DNA of 18,406 bases from G023898405 sp964368985 (GCA_964368985.1 CAYJDW010000053.1:1-18406), one strand, 5' to 3'; positions 7,185 to 14,171 are shown, counted from the first letter of the stretch. Translations and numbers: made by a program. The notes: generated by a model from the letters alone, not told the origin.

Positions 7185-7562
7185 ATGGAAAAATCTTCGA
7201 TTCTAGGCATTGATATTGCCCAGGACACCTTTGATGTTGCATTAATCATTGAACAAAAATATGTATGTGGGAAATTCGCTAACAATGAGCCAGGGTTTAT
7301 AGCGCTTGCTGCTTGGCTAAAAAAGAAAGACTGTGTTGAACTTCATGCTTGCATGGAATCTACGGGTCCCTATGGGCTTTCATTAGCGAACTTTTTATTT
7401 GAGAGCGGTTTCAAGGTGAGCATCATCACGCCGTTTTCAGGTTCAGGGAAATTTTTGTCCGATAGTCTGAGCCTGGACAAACCCTTGACAGAAAATAATC
7501 AGAGCGCTATTTGTCTGTTTATAATTACTATTTATAATATTTATGGGAGAAAAAATGCTTAA
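7185..7562 (+). pseudogene. IS110-family transposase, N-terminal fragment
   Basis: The first 80 residues or so match the DEDD (RuvC-like) domain of IS110 transposases: SSILGIDIAQDTFDVALI with the first catalytic Asp, GFIALAAWLKK, and ELHACMESTGPYGLSLANFL with the catalytic Glu, followed by FESGFKVSII. Family proteins are about 330-400 residues and carry two further Asp and a C-terminal serine-containing domain; here similarity stops near 7430 and the frame runs out at 7562 in unrelated sequence. GAGGGA lies before the ATG, so the start is genuine. The truncation makes it inactive. Its 3' remnant carries the promoter region and start of the next gene. Confidence 0.8.
7485..7538 (+). promoter_or_regulatory. 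Candidate promoter region of the CheD-like gene
   Basis: A perfect TTGACA is at 7485-7490 with a poor -10 (TATTTG, 7508-7513) at 17 bp. Two perfect TATAAT hexamers follow at 7520-7525 and 7533-7538, the latter 16 bp after TTGTCT (7511-7516). The region lies in the tail of the truncated IS110 sequence. Which pair is used cannot be told by eye. Confidence 0.35.
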
Positions 7563-8496
7563 TATTATTGTATATTTTTCGTTGTTTTTTGCTTTTTCAA
7601 TATGTGCTGCAAAAGCTAATCTTGACATCTTTAAAAACGGGAAAATTTCTGAGGTAGTCCTTCCTTTTGAGTATTTCTCTCCGCCACAAAATGCAGAGAA
7701 AATTTTGTTGATGGAAAACGAATACATTGCCATCGAAATAAAACCTGAGAACAGTAATGTAGTCCTTGTTTTGGGGCCATTAAAGCCATGTATTGCTATA
7801 GTGGTAGCGTCTAAAGATAAAGTAGTTGCTTTTCATCGAACAGTAAATTCACGAAGCGATAGTTTAATTGAAACACTTGAACAAGAGTTTGCAGGTGTAG
7901 ATAAGGCGGAATTGCGCGCTCGAATTCATGCTCCTCTCGACGAAGTAGCTTGGGTTAAGAATGGTTTTGATAAAAGAATGAAATCAACTCAAAAACAGAT
8001 GCTTCCTTCTTTAAAGGACCTCTTAGAGCAAAAGTTTAATATCGCCAGAAAAAATATCTACGCAACGGTTTACAATCTGCGAGATTCAAAAGAACGTCCA
8101 ACTTATGACATTAATAAATTGGGTTGTTATTATTTTGCGCCTCTTAATGTTGCCATTAGTTTTTCTAATTTACTCGAAAATATAACCCCTAATAATGGCG
8201 ATACCGTTGAGCATGTAAAATTGTTTTCGACTTGTCTCGCGGCCGAATCTGTGAAAGATAATGCAAATACGGGACGGTCTGATAAAGATTTGATTGAGTT
8301 GGCTTCGGGTAAAGTTAGAACTTTCTTTAAGGAAATATCTATAGAACGAACCAAAAGATATCAGAAATATTTTAATTATCCGAATTCTTCAGACGCTGAC
8401 ATTATCAATATTCTTTACAGTAATGCTGGCTATGCTGAAGAATTTATAGATTTTCAAAGATTCGAACGCGATGCCAATGAGATGAATAACCTGTAG
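7555..8496 (+). CDS. Exported protein with CheD/CNF1-like deamidase signature, 313 aa
   Basis: The ATG at 7555 is chosen over the one four codons upstream because GGGAG lies ahead of it. It gives the signal peptide MLNIIVYFSLFFAFSICAAK with cleavage likely after AKA. Residues 70-100 read LVLGPLKPC (Cys79), IAIVVASKDKVVAFH (His94). A Cys after LG-x-L/G, a hydrophobic strand, a short turn and a His 15 residues on is the active-site layout of CheD and the CNF1-type glutamine deamidases, where Cys-His spacing is 15-17. The Thr found six residues before Cys in CheD is not conserved. Residues 100-313 are unassigned. If the match holds, the protein would convert Gln to Glu in a host or envelope target. 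It stands alone, with GC-richer debris after it. Confidence 0.72.
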   Translation: MLNIIVYFSLFFAFSICAAKANLDIFKNGKISEVVLPFEYFSPPQNAEKILLMENEYIAIEIKPENSNVVLVLGPLKPCIAIVVASKDKVVAFHRTVNSRSDSLIETLEQEFAGVDKAELRARIHAPLDEVAWVKNGFDKRMKSTQKQMLPSLKDLLEQKFNIARKNIYATVYNLRDSKERPTYDINKLGCYYFAPLNVAISFSNLLENITPNNGDTVEHVKLFSTCLAAESVKDNANTGRSDKDLIELASGKVRTFFKEISIERTKRYQKYFNYPNSSDADIINILYSNAGYAEEFIDFQRFERDANEMNNL

Positions 8497-8545
8497 CGTG
8501 GTGTAGCGGCTTGGATAGTATATAGGTAGCATAAAGCAGAATTTC

Positions 8546-8731
8546 CTATTTGAGCATTCTGCCGTCACCGCTAATTTCAGCAACGAGAGCAGAAAACCAG
8601 TTCTCGGGCCACATGAACATGGCCTCTCGTGACCAAGAATCAGGACGGCAGTTCACAAGTGGCGGGTGAATTGGCTCCTTTACTTGCTTGCGAGCAAAGC
8701 TCCGCCGGTAGGTCGGCTGAAGTATAAAGAA
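8546..8731 (-). pseudogene. Coding-like remnant in GC-richer DNA, minus strand
   Basis: The frame is open between stops and encodes about 61 residues, including QPTYRRSFARKQVKEPIHPP, LVNCRPDSWSREAMFMWPEN and WFSALVAEISGDGRMLK. Composition is protein-like and the DNA is visibly GC-richer than the secreted-protein genes around it, which suggests a foreign insertion such as an old IS. No start codon with a ribosome-binding site is present. The plus strand of the overlapping DNA also reads well (8666-8842), so I cannot say which strand was coding. The segment contains nested dyads: ACGAGAG/CTCTCGT (8583-8589/8624-8630) and GGCCACATG/CATGGCC (8607-8615/8618-8624). Confidence 0.35.
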
Positions 8732-8842
8732 CTAAGTCAACTAACCAGCAACCGACTGTCGTCTTGGCTCCAAAACCTGGACGTGGGCTGGAAGGCGAAT
8801 TCGAAAAAAGGCGTTTATGTTACCTATACCCTTAAGAAGTAA
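8666..8842 (+). pseudogene. Possible C-terminal fragment, plus strand
   Basis: From a GTG at 8666 to TAA at 8840-8842 the frame encodes 58 residues, ending SSWLQNLDVGWKANSKKGVY followed by VTYTLKK. The end looks like a genuine protein C-terminus (amphipathic helix, then a short basic strand), but there is no ribosome-binding site, and the frame overlaps a readable minus-strand remnant. No family is recognised. Confidence 0.25.
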
Positions 8843-9075
8843 TTCCTCCGCGTGTAAATGGTGTGTCACTAAATTATTGATGGTTTCTAGAGGTACATTT
8901 TCTAAATTATCGATATCAGCGATGTTGATTTCTAACTAGTTTCTCTATTAAGAAGGATATGCTTAACTGAGTGACCAAATATGTCACGAGTAAAAAGCTC
9001 CAAAGTTGCTCCACCTGACACCAAAATTCCTGAGTTACAAAGTAGCACTAAAAAATATAGAAATCTTATATTCAT
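8741..9075 (-). pseudogene. Frameshifted exported-protein gene
   Basis: ATG at 9075 starts MNIRFLYFLVLLCNSGILVS followed by GGATLELFTRDIFGHSV, a signal peptide and the beginning of a mature protein, then stops after 47 residues. The next frame takes over at once with INIADIDNLENVPLETINNL and VTHHLHAEELLLKGIG before running into the GC-richer debris near 8830. One frameshift around 8935 therefore splits what was a single coding region, and its 3' end is missing. The mature sequence has no recognised family. Confidence 0.45.
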
Positions 9076-9477
9076 GGTGATCCCAGAGTATTCCTAACAA
9101 ATATAGTTCCAAAAAGATTTTTTAACTTTTAGTAAGCATTTTATTTTATTCAATTACCATATTGATAGAAACTATTGAGAAGGACGTTGAGTGGGTGCAA
9201 GCTAATGGGCTACGTTCTCTTTTCCCCCCAGAACTGAGCTTGCCTGCAAAAATCGGACACTAAGTTTAGGCAGCTAATACCAAATATTTTTTCAAAGCAA
9301 GCAGGTAAAACATAGGATCTAAAAAGCTTCTTATTTGGTTCTGCAACAGCACGATTAGTGTTGTGCTGTTAGTATCCGCGATGGCCTAGTTAAATTAAGG
9401 CAAACTTCAATGTGAACTTCAATCAACTGCGCAATGCGTGCCTCATTAAATCCGAATCTAATTGTGAACCCCTAAGA
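9076..9477. other. Intergenic region with a stem-loop and short coding-like scraps
   Basis: No intact gene is present. AACAGCAC (9345-9352) pairs exactly with GTGCTGTT (9363-9370) around a 10-nt loop, about 110 bp past the minus-strand stop at 9478; no T-run follows. On the plus strand a short frame ends WVQANGLRSLFPPELSLPAK near 9263, and on the minus strand GFNEARIAQLIEVHIEVCLN reads across about 9390-9450. Both look like decayed coding or IS remnants without a start. Confidence 0.35.
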
Positions 9478-11358
9478 TTAACGAAACGGATGCCACGTCC
9501 CTTTCGTATCGTAGTAGCCTGTGTTTTCAGAATCGATAAAATTAACTCCAGGGCTAATCATAGGAACAAGTATTGTTTGCTCTAAGCCGAATATGAAATT
9601 ATGTAGATTGCCCATGCATCCTCTAATCATAATGTTTATCGAAGATAACTCAAGATGTATTTCTTCCGCATCAGCCAGGGAGCTAATGGATTGCAGGCCT
9701 AACATAATTTCGACGGTACGCATTTTTGCTGCCAGTATCGAAGTAATGAAGCTTTTATCTGTATCATTAGATTGAGCAATGTCTGAGAATTTATATTGGT
9801 TTTCTAGAACTTCAATATTGGCTAATATTGCTCCGCCGCAACTACTTGCTCCGAGTTTAAATAGATCCAAATTACCTTCTTCAGGTTTAGCGAAGTTATA
9901 ACCTATGTTGCTGCCAACGCTTTCTCCTAAGCTCACGAGATTTTCTGAACCGTCAGTGTTTGTCACTAACGCAAAAGATTCTTGTTTTATATTTTTTTTG
10001 CGTCGTTTCTTTCTTTTTTTTCTTTTGGTTGAGTCCGCGACTACTGATTGAGGTTTTAACTCTTGCTCTGCCACGATTCTTTTAGGCTCTTGCTCTTCTT
10101 TCTCTACCGCTATTTTTTTACGTTCTTGCTCTTCTTTCTCTGCCGCTATTTTTTTACGTTCTTGCTCTTCTTTCTCTGCCGCTATTTTTTTGCGTTCTTG
10201 TTCTTCTTTCTCTGCCAGCTTTGCTTCCGCTTTTGCGCGCTCTTCTTCTTTAATTGCTTCATTTCTTAAACGCCGATTTTCTCTTTTTCGCTTATTTCTT
10301 TCACTTTTGTCGCCTTTTTTTTCTGGTTCTGTTTCTGTTGGTTTCGGTGGTGGAGCTTTATTTCTGTTCGCTGACGAGCCGGGAGTCTTCTCTAGAGATT
10401 TATTCTTTTTGCCTTTATTGCTCTCTTCATTCATTAGTTCTTGATAATACTTATTGCTCTCTTTTGTATCTTGCTGCGTTTTGATTTCTGCTAAAATATA
10501 ATGGATTAGGTTGTGCACATATTTTGCGGCTTGGATGTCGAGAGCTAGCCCAGTGTTTTGAACTGTTATAAGAAAAGAAAAGTCATCTGGAGACATTAGT
10601 ATATTTTTTGAATTATCTTGATCTTTGATTAAATTTAAAAACTTTTGATCATCGCTATCAAACAATTTGCTGGAGTTTAAGTCAAAAATAACCATGCTGT
10701 TGGTTAAGGTTTTCGCTAATTTGTTATTGTAGATATCTTGGCAGTCTTTATAGTCAAATCCTATCGCAGAAAGTCTTTTATTAGGAAGGCCAAATAATAT
10801 TATATTGACGTTATAATCAATCTTTGCTTTAAGGTAATTATTGGTATTTATCGCTGCATTTTTCTTCTCCAATGGAGCGGAATTAGATGTGGGCGACATA
10901 AAATGCTCTTGATAGCTGGTAATGAGATATAAGAGATCTTTATCCGTTCCGTTAAATAGCGATGTCAAAACACGAGTTGGGTCTAAGAACATCTTGCGTA
11001 GTTCTTGCTCAAGAGCATGAAGCATTGTTCTTCCAAAAAAAGAAGGGTCTGAGTTGGAGAATAATGACGTATAAAGCTCTTTTTTTAACTGGAAATATTT
11101 TGAAATGAATTCTTCCGACGTCTCTCCCTTGTAATCTGATTTATTTTTTTTCTTCGTTTCTTCTTCTTCTTTTGCGATGAAAAAATTTATAAAATCAACG
11201 ATAATTTTTTCTTTCTTTTTATCATTTTTTTCTGCCAAAAACTGCGCGATAATTGAGGATGAAGAATAGGGATGCCCTTCGTAATCGGTTTTATTGAGAG
11301 AGAATGATGAGTTTGACAAAAATATTGCTATTAAAATCAGTATAAAATTTTTAATCAT
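9478..11358 (-). CDS. Large exported protein with 12-residue repeats and a basic cluster, 626 aa
   Basis: The ATG at 11358 is preferred over one 18 codons upstream because AAGGA lies eight bases before it and the signal peptide, MIKNFILILIAIFLSNSSFS, starts there. Residues 20-320 form a helical, charged region (for example NVNIILFGLPNKRLSAIGFD). Next come a Pro/Lys/Glu-rich linker, four tandem 12-residue repeats (consensus AEKEEQERKKIA) expected to form a highly charged helix, and the very basic TKRKKRKKRRKKNIK, which resembles a eukaryotic nuclear localisation signal. The C-terminal 140 residues or so (from SENLVSLGESVGSNIG) form a separate, less charged domain with two or three Cys. No catalytic family is recognised. 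Export plus an NLS-like stretch suggests a host-directed protein, but basic clusters also bind nucleic acids or LPS. It is a singleton gene. Confidence 0.8.
   Translation of the reverse strand: MIKNFILILIAIFLSNSSFSLNKTDYEGHPYSSSSIIAQFLAEKNDKKKEKIIVDFINFFIAKEEEETKKKNKSDYKGETSEEFISKYFQLKKELYTSLFSNSDPSFFGRTMLHALEQELRKMFLDPTRVLTSLFNGTDKDLLYLITSYQEHFMSPTSNSAPLEKKNAAINTNNYLKAKIDYNVNIILFGLPNKRLSAIGFDYKDCQDIYNNKLAKTLTNSMVIFDLNSSKLFDSDDQKFLNLIKDQDNSKNILMSPDDFSFLITVQNTGLALDIQAAKYVHNLIHYILAEIKTQQDTKESNKYYQELMNEESNKGKKNKSLEKTPGSSANRNKAPPPKPTETEPEKKGDKSERNKRKRENRRLRNEAIKEEERAKAEAKLAEKEEQERKKIAAEKEEQERKKIAAEKEEQERKKIAVEKEEQEPKRIVAEQELKPQSVVADSTKRKKRKKRRKKNIKQESFALVTNTDGSENLVSLGESVGSNIGYNFAKPEEGNLDLFKLGASSCGGAILANIEVLENQYKFSDIAQSNDTDKSFITSILAAKMRTVEIMLGLQSISSLADAEEIHLELSSINIMIRGCMGNLHNFIFGLEQTILVPMISPGVNFIDSENTGYYDTKGTWHPFR
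10072..10215 (-). repeat. Four tandem 36-bp units inside the large exported-protein gene
   Basis: Four in-frame copies of a 36-bp unit encode A-E-K-E-E-Q-E-R-K-K-I-A. The first three (10108-10215) are nearly identical in DNA; the last has drifted (VEKEEQEPKRIV) and is followed by a partial unit, AEQELK. High identity means copy number could change by slippage. Confidence 0.9.
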
Positions 11359-11517
11359 ATTATTTTCCTTTGGTAATAGAGGTTTTAAATAATGACCGCT
11401 TTCTTTTGTCAATGGACCCGCATTGCTGACGCCAACGGGATTGTTTTTATACGATTTAGGTCTGCATATACCGATGCATTGCCCAGCTACTCTTTATGTA
11501 GCGAGTCTTGCCTATCT

Positions 11518-11730
11518 CTAGGGAGCTGAAACAGTGCCCATATAAGTGGGAGAACCAAAAATAAGGGCATCGGCATGGGCAATAATTTCCCACAGCCCTG
11601 GAGGCGACGATTCCAGATCCAGTAAAACACATTCATTTTCTGTAGACGACGTGACGCCCGCCGCGATGGCGCGAGCGAGTTCTCTTGTGTGACCAAAAGA
11701 TGAGTGAAATATAATAGCTATTTTTGCCAT
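11518..11730 (-). pseudogene. Flavodoxin/WrbA-like protein, 3'-truncated
   Basis: The 70 residues begin MAKIAIIFHSSFGHTRELAR, the flavodoxin first strand and FMN-phosphate loop (S-S-F-G-H-T), and continue to ADALIFGSPTYMGTVSAP, the conserved GSPTYMG(T/N) flavin-binding loop of the WrbA/NADPH-dependent FMN reductase group. Family members are about 140-200 residues and go on with a helix after SAP; here TAG follows immediately, and only short frames lie beyond (11487-11517). AGGA six bases upstream supports the start. It is the only metabolic-looking, non-exported gene in the region, and it is broken. Confidence 0.75.
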
Positions 11731-11787
11731 AGTTTTCCTGAGTGAGCATTGTGTGGATATATAAAGGCCGTGGTAAAATTTGCCCCT

Positions 11788-11802
11788 CGATGCTTAGCAT
11801 CG
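11788..11802. promoter_or_regulatory. Palindrome upstream of the flavodoxin fragment
   Basis: CGATGC-TTA-GCATCG is a perfect 6-bp inverted repeat with a 3-nt spacer, about 58 bp upstream of the start at 11730. It could be an operator or a small hairpin. No regulator gene is nearby, so its role is unknown. The rest of 11803-11985 shows no gene. Confidence 0.3.
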
Positions 11803-11985
11803 GGAGTGAGAACGACAATCGGTTTCTGAAGGCAAAAAATAAGTGAGAATTCTCATTACACCCTTAAAGAATTTTTAGTAGTTGCTATTACCCTTATTTG
11901 TCATCGATAAACACGATTTTTTATTGGTAGTTGCACGATTTTTTTTGCACGTTAAGGAGCAAGGCACTAACCAAGGAAAAACACC

Positions 11986-12684
11986 ATAATCAGGAAAAAA
12001 TTTAACGTTGTATTTTATGCCGCTCTCATCGCTATTGTTTCGATTAATCTTCATGCTGTATTGGGCGGCTATGAGGCTATGCAGGAACACGAAAATGGCG
12101 ATCACGTTCGTCAAAAAACCACTAAAAAACTAACAACAGAGCAGGCCATAAATTATCTTGTCAAAAATTTGCCTGAGCTCGTGCAAGCCGAGGACCTTGA
12201 TGGCACCAAGCTAAAAATGGTTCTCAGGATGCATCGGCACGTTAGCGAACAAAGTGATTTAGCTAAGGGCCTGCAACTAGAGTCTTTTGCATCATTTCGC
12301 ACTGGCAACGAGTGCCAATGCACAACGTCAAACTTTTGTTTCTTTTCATTGGAAAAATCTTTTGCCGGAAAATGTGCACAAAATTGTTGTAGTGATGAAG
12401 ACTTCTCCGATGACACCAGTATTTGCGCTTGCTTCTGCTATCCATTTTGTCTGCTGCCACAAGTCGTGTGTGGATGGTTCTTGCCGTGCGGTTATAGCGA
12501 TAGCGCTTGCTACACCATGACTCCCGACGACCTCGATACAAAGAAAGCTAAAAAATACCAACTGTTAGGCATGGGTAGATGGGAAAAATCCAAAAAGGCC
12601 ATTTATGCTTCCTATCCTCCTAGAGCCATTTCAACATTCCTTTCGGAAACGTCTAAGCCAAAAACCCAAGTTTTATCTTTTTGA
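11986..12684 (+). CDS. Cys-rich exported protein fused to repeat sequence; start codon ATA or lost
   Basis: The coding frame clearly begins upstream of the first standard start (TTG at 12061), because codons 11986-12060 encode a signal peptide: IRKKFNVVFYAALIAIVSIN followed by LHA. AAGGA sits eight bases before ATA-ATC at 11986, so either ATA serves as a rare start or an ATG has mutated. The mature part has a helical segment (TTEQAINYLVKNLPELVQAE) followed by a Cys-rich region with 13 Cys, including CQC, NCC and CACFCYPFC, suggesting disulfide bonding or metal binding. At codon 192 or so, after KKAKKY, the frame enters the 60-bp repeat, reads QLLGMGRWEKSKKAIYASYP, crosses into ATPase-gene DNA out of frame and stops at 12684. 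The native C-terminus is therefore lost. Family unknown. Confidence 0.5.
   Translation: MIRKKFNVVFYAALIAIVSINLHAVLGGYEAMQEHENGDHVRQKTTKKLTTEQAINYLVKNLPELVQAEDLDGTKLKMVLRMHRHVSEQSDLAKGLQLESFASFRTGNECQCTTSNFCFFSLEKSFAGKCAQNCCSDEDFSDDTSICACFCYPFCLLPQVVCGWFLPCGYSDSACYTMTPDDLDTKKAKKYQLLGMGRWEKSKKAIYASYPPRAISTFLSETSKPKTQVLSF
12558..12619 (+). repeat. 60-bp right-end module at a gene-gene junction
   Basis: CAACTGTTAGGC to CCTATCCTC is identical to the right-hand 60 bp of the long repeats. The left 150 bp is missing. To its left is the 5' part of the Cys-rich gene, to its right the 3' part of a DUF4143 ATPase gene, both on the plus strand. Confidence 0.92.
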
Positions 12685-13102
12685 TACCGGCGTAACGCGC
12701 AGCCTTGCTCGAACGCTAAGTTTGCCGTTTCAGGAAAGTACGAGTGCCTACGGCGAAGCCTTTGAGCATTTTGTCGTCCTTGAATGCATAAAAAACGCGA
12801 CATATTTTTTTCCCGAATATCGCTTCTCGTACTTACGCACCAAAGATGATGCAGAAGTGGATTTAGTGGTGGAAAGTCCAGGACTTCCGTTGCTTTTTAT
12901 TGAAATTAAAAGCTCAAAGACCGTAAATGCTGAAGATCTGACGACGCTGACAAATATCTCGAGAGATTATAAAGATTGCGAGAGTATCTGCCTTTGTCGC
13001 GATGACCTTACTCGGCAAGTAGGCTCCATAAAGATCATGCCTTGGCAAAAAGGTGTCGCAGACTTATTTATGCCGCGTGCCGCCAAAGAACTGGGTGAAT
13101 GA
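12605..13102 (+). CDS. DUF4143-type AAA ATPase, C-terminal fragment
   Basis: The 165 residues include FRKRLSQKPKFYLFDTGVTR, YGEAFEHFVVLECIK and AEVDLVVESPGLPLLFIEIK with SSK following. These are the signatures of the DUF4143 domain that ends a large family of bacterial AAA ATPases: the K-F-Y-x-F-D-T-G strand, the G-x-x-x-E-x-x-V helix and a nuclease-like D-x-V...E-x-K core. Full proteins are about 370-400 residues with an N-terminal P-loop; that part is absent from the window. Similarity starts immediately after the repeat (EPFQHS), and the ATG at 12605 with codons for MLPIL comes from the repeat itself. There is no ribosome-binding site tailored to it. The product, if made, lacks ATPase function, so it is best seen as a gene fragment. 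Confidence 0.75.
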   Translation: MLPILLEPFQHSFRKRLSQKPKFYLFDTGVTRSLARTLSLPFQESTSAYGEAFEHFVVLECIKNATYFFPEYRFSYLRTKDDAEVDLVVESPGLPLLFIEIKSSKTVNAEDLTTLTNISRDYKDCESICLCRDDLTRQVGSIKIMPWQKGVADLFMPRAAKELGE

Positions 13103-13414
13103 ATGGTGAAACGGATTAATGGTGAAAATTTGGACTATTTATCTTCGTGAACCTTAGTCTTGTTTATTTTTCTTTCACAGTCTTTTTTGAACTCTTCGGC
13201 CCATCCAAAACCGCCATCATTTAAAGCTGTTCAAAGGAGAAATGCCTTTAATGAGCATGGCGATTTCGCTTGCCTACTAAGCTTTTTTGGGATCGAAATG
13301 TTTCTCCATACTTGGTTAGAGAAATAAAAGATGTTAGATAGAAATTATGTGTTGTATTTTTGCTGTTTAGCAAATAGAAAACAGTAATATATTTAACTTA
13401 TTAGGAGATTACTT
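13103..13414. other. Intergenic region with candidate promoter of the ubiquitin-like gene
   Basis: No gene is seen. A -10-like TAATAT lies at 13385-13390 and TTGCTG at 13360-13365 with a 19-bp gap. An inverted repeat, TTTGCT-GTTT-AGCAAA, begins at 13359 and overlaps the -35, so it might be an operator. A strong AGGAG is at 13403-13407, seven bases before the ATG. Confidence 0.35.
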
Positions 13415-13741
13415 ATGAAATTATTTATATCCTTATTTCTTCCATTATTTCTTAGTATTACGGGTTACGGAGTCGGCTACCGGGGCCTTGAAATGTTGGG
13501 AGCTCCTGGGGGCAACAAAATGATTGAAGTCCCTGATAATGCGACTATTGGGGATTTAAAACAAGCTTTAATAGAGCGTCATAATCTAGATAATATACCA
13601 TTTGAGGCGCTAAGAATAATTTATGGCGGCAGAGAAATGGAAAACGATGAATCAGTGACTGCTATCAGGGAGAACGTATATGTATCAATAAATCCAAATT
13701 TTAGGGTACGGGGTGCTAATACAAAATCTGCCAATAATTAA
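13415..13741 (+). CDS. Exported ubiquitin-like protein, 108 aa
   Basis: MKLFISLFLPLFLSITGYGV is a signal peptide; the start is fixed by a strong AGGAG seven bases upstream. Residues about 24-100 follow the ubiquitin fold segment by segment: KMIEVPDNATIGDLKQALIE aligns with the ubiquitin second strand and main helix (TLEVEPSDTIENVKAKIQD), EALRIIYGGREMENDESVTA with the QQRLIFAGKQLEDGRTLSD strand-loop-helix, and NVYVSINPNFRVRGA with the last strand and LRLRGG tail. The tail reads F-R-V-R-G-A-N and has seven further residues (NTKSANN), like an unprocessed ubiquitin precursor, but the second Gly is Ala. Ubiquitin's Lys48-equivalent position falls near R73; few lysines are present. The signal peptide argues for export and use outside the bacterium, or mimicry of host ubiquitin; both are inference. 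Confidence 0.8.
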   Translation: MKLFISLFLPLFLSITGYGVGYRGLEMLGAPGGNKMIEVPDNATIGDLKQALIERHNLDNIPFEALRIIYGGREMENDESVTAIRENVYVSINPNFRVRGANTKSANN

Positions 13742-14153
13742 TACATCGAGCATACTACCCAAATCGAGATGTGGATTCGAAGTTATGCCATCGGTTTAAG
13801 AGATAAGCTTCATAGCAACTTTCTGATGTAATAAACATCGAAAAATGAGTTGTTTCGCGCGTTCTGTACAACCGGGATCAATTGGTGACACTCTTGGTTT
13901 AATTTCATTTTTCAATCTTGTCTTTCTGGGCATCAATGATGCCCAACTGTTTACAAAAAAATATATATAATTGCTCTGTCTTCATCGATTATTTCTAAGC
14001 CATATTGGTCTCCACGAATCATTGGAGAGCTTAAAAAAAGAGAGCAAGAGCGAAGCGCCGGGAATTTACCCTCAGGCATGGATAACCACGCTGAGCTCAC
14101 CGTGACGAAGACTTCCGAAATTTATTCAATTCCGAAAAGCAACTTGCATTAAT
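13742..14153. other. Intergenic region with a strong small hairpin
   Basis: No gene is recognisable. GGGCATC (13928-13934) and GATGCCC (13938-13944) form a perfect 7-bp stem with a 3-nt loop, 187 bp after the ubiquitin-like gene; an A-run rather than a T-run follows, so terminator function in the plus direction is doubtful. Confidence 0.4.
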
Positions 14154-14171
14154 AAGGAAAAGTTTTTCCTT
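14154..14171 (-). terminator. AT-rich hairpin after the small Cys-rich gene
   Basis: AAGGAAAA (14154-14161) pairs exactly with TTTTCCTT (14164-14171) and abuts the minus-strand stop at 14172. The stem is AT-rich with a minimal loop and no long T-run, so it is a weak terminator candidate. Confidence 0.35.

Noticed and set aside
10072..10215. Regular 36-bp periodicity, considered as a CRISPR array.
   Set aside because: Units are directly adjacent without unique spacers and are in frame within a coding sequence.
10063..10484. Plus-strand frames rich in Phe, Leu, Ser and Cys that look like membrane proteins.
   Set aside because: They are antisense to the Lys/Glu repeat region of the 9478-11358 gene, and their repetitiveness comes from that gene.
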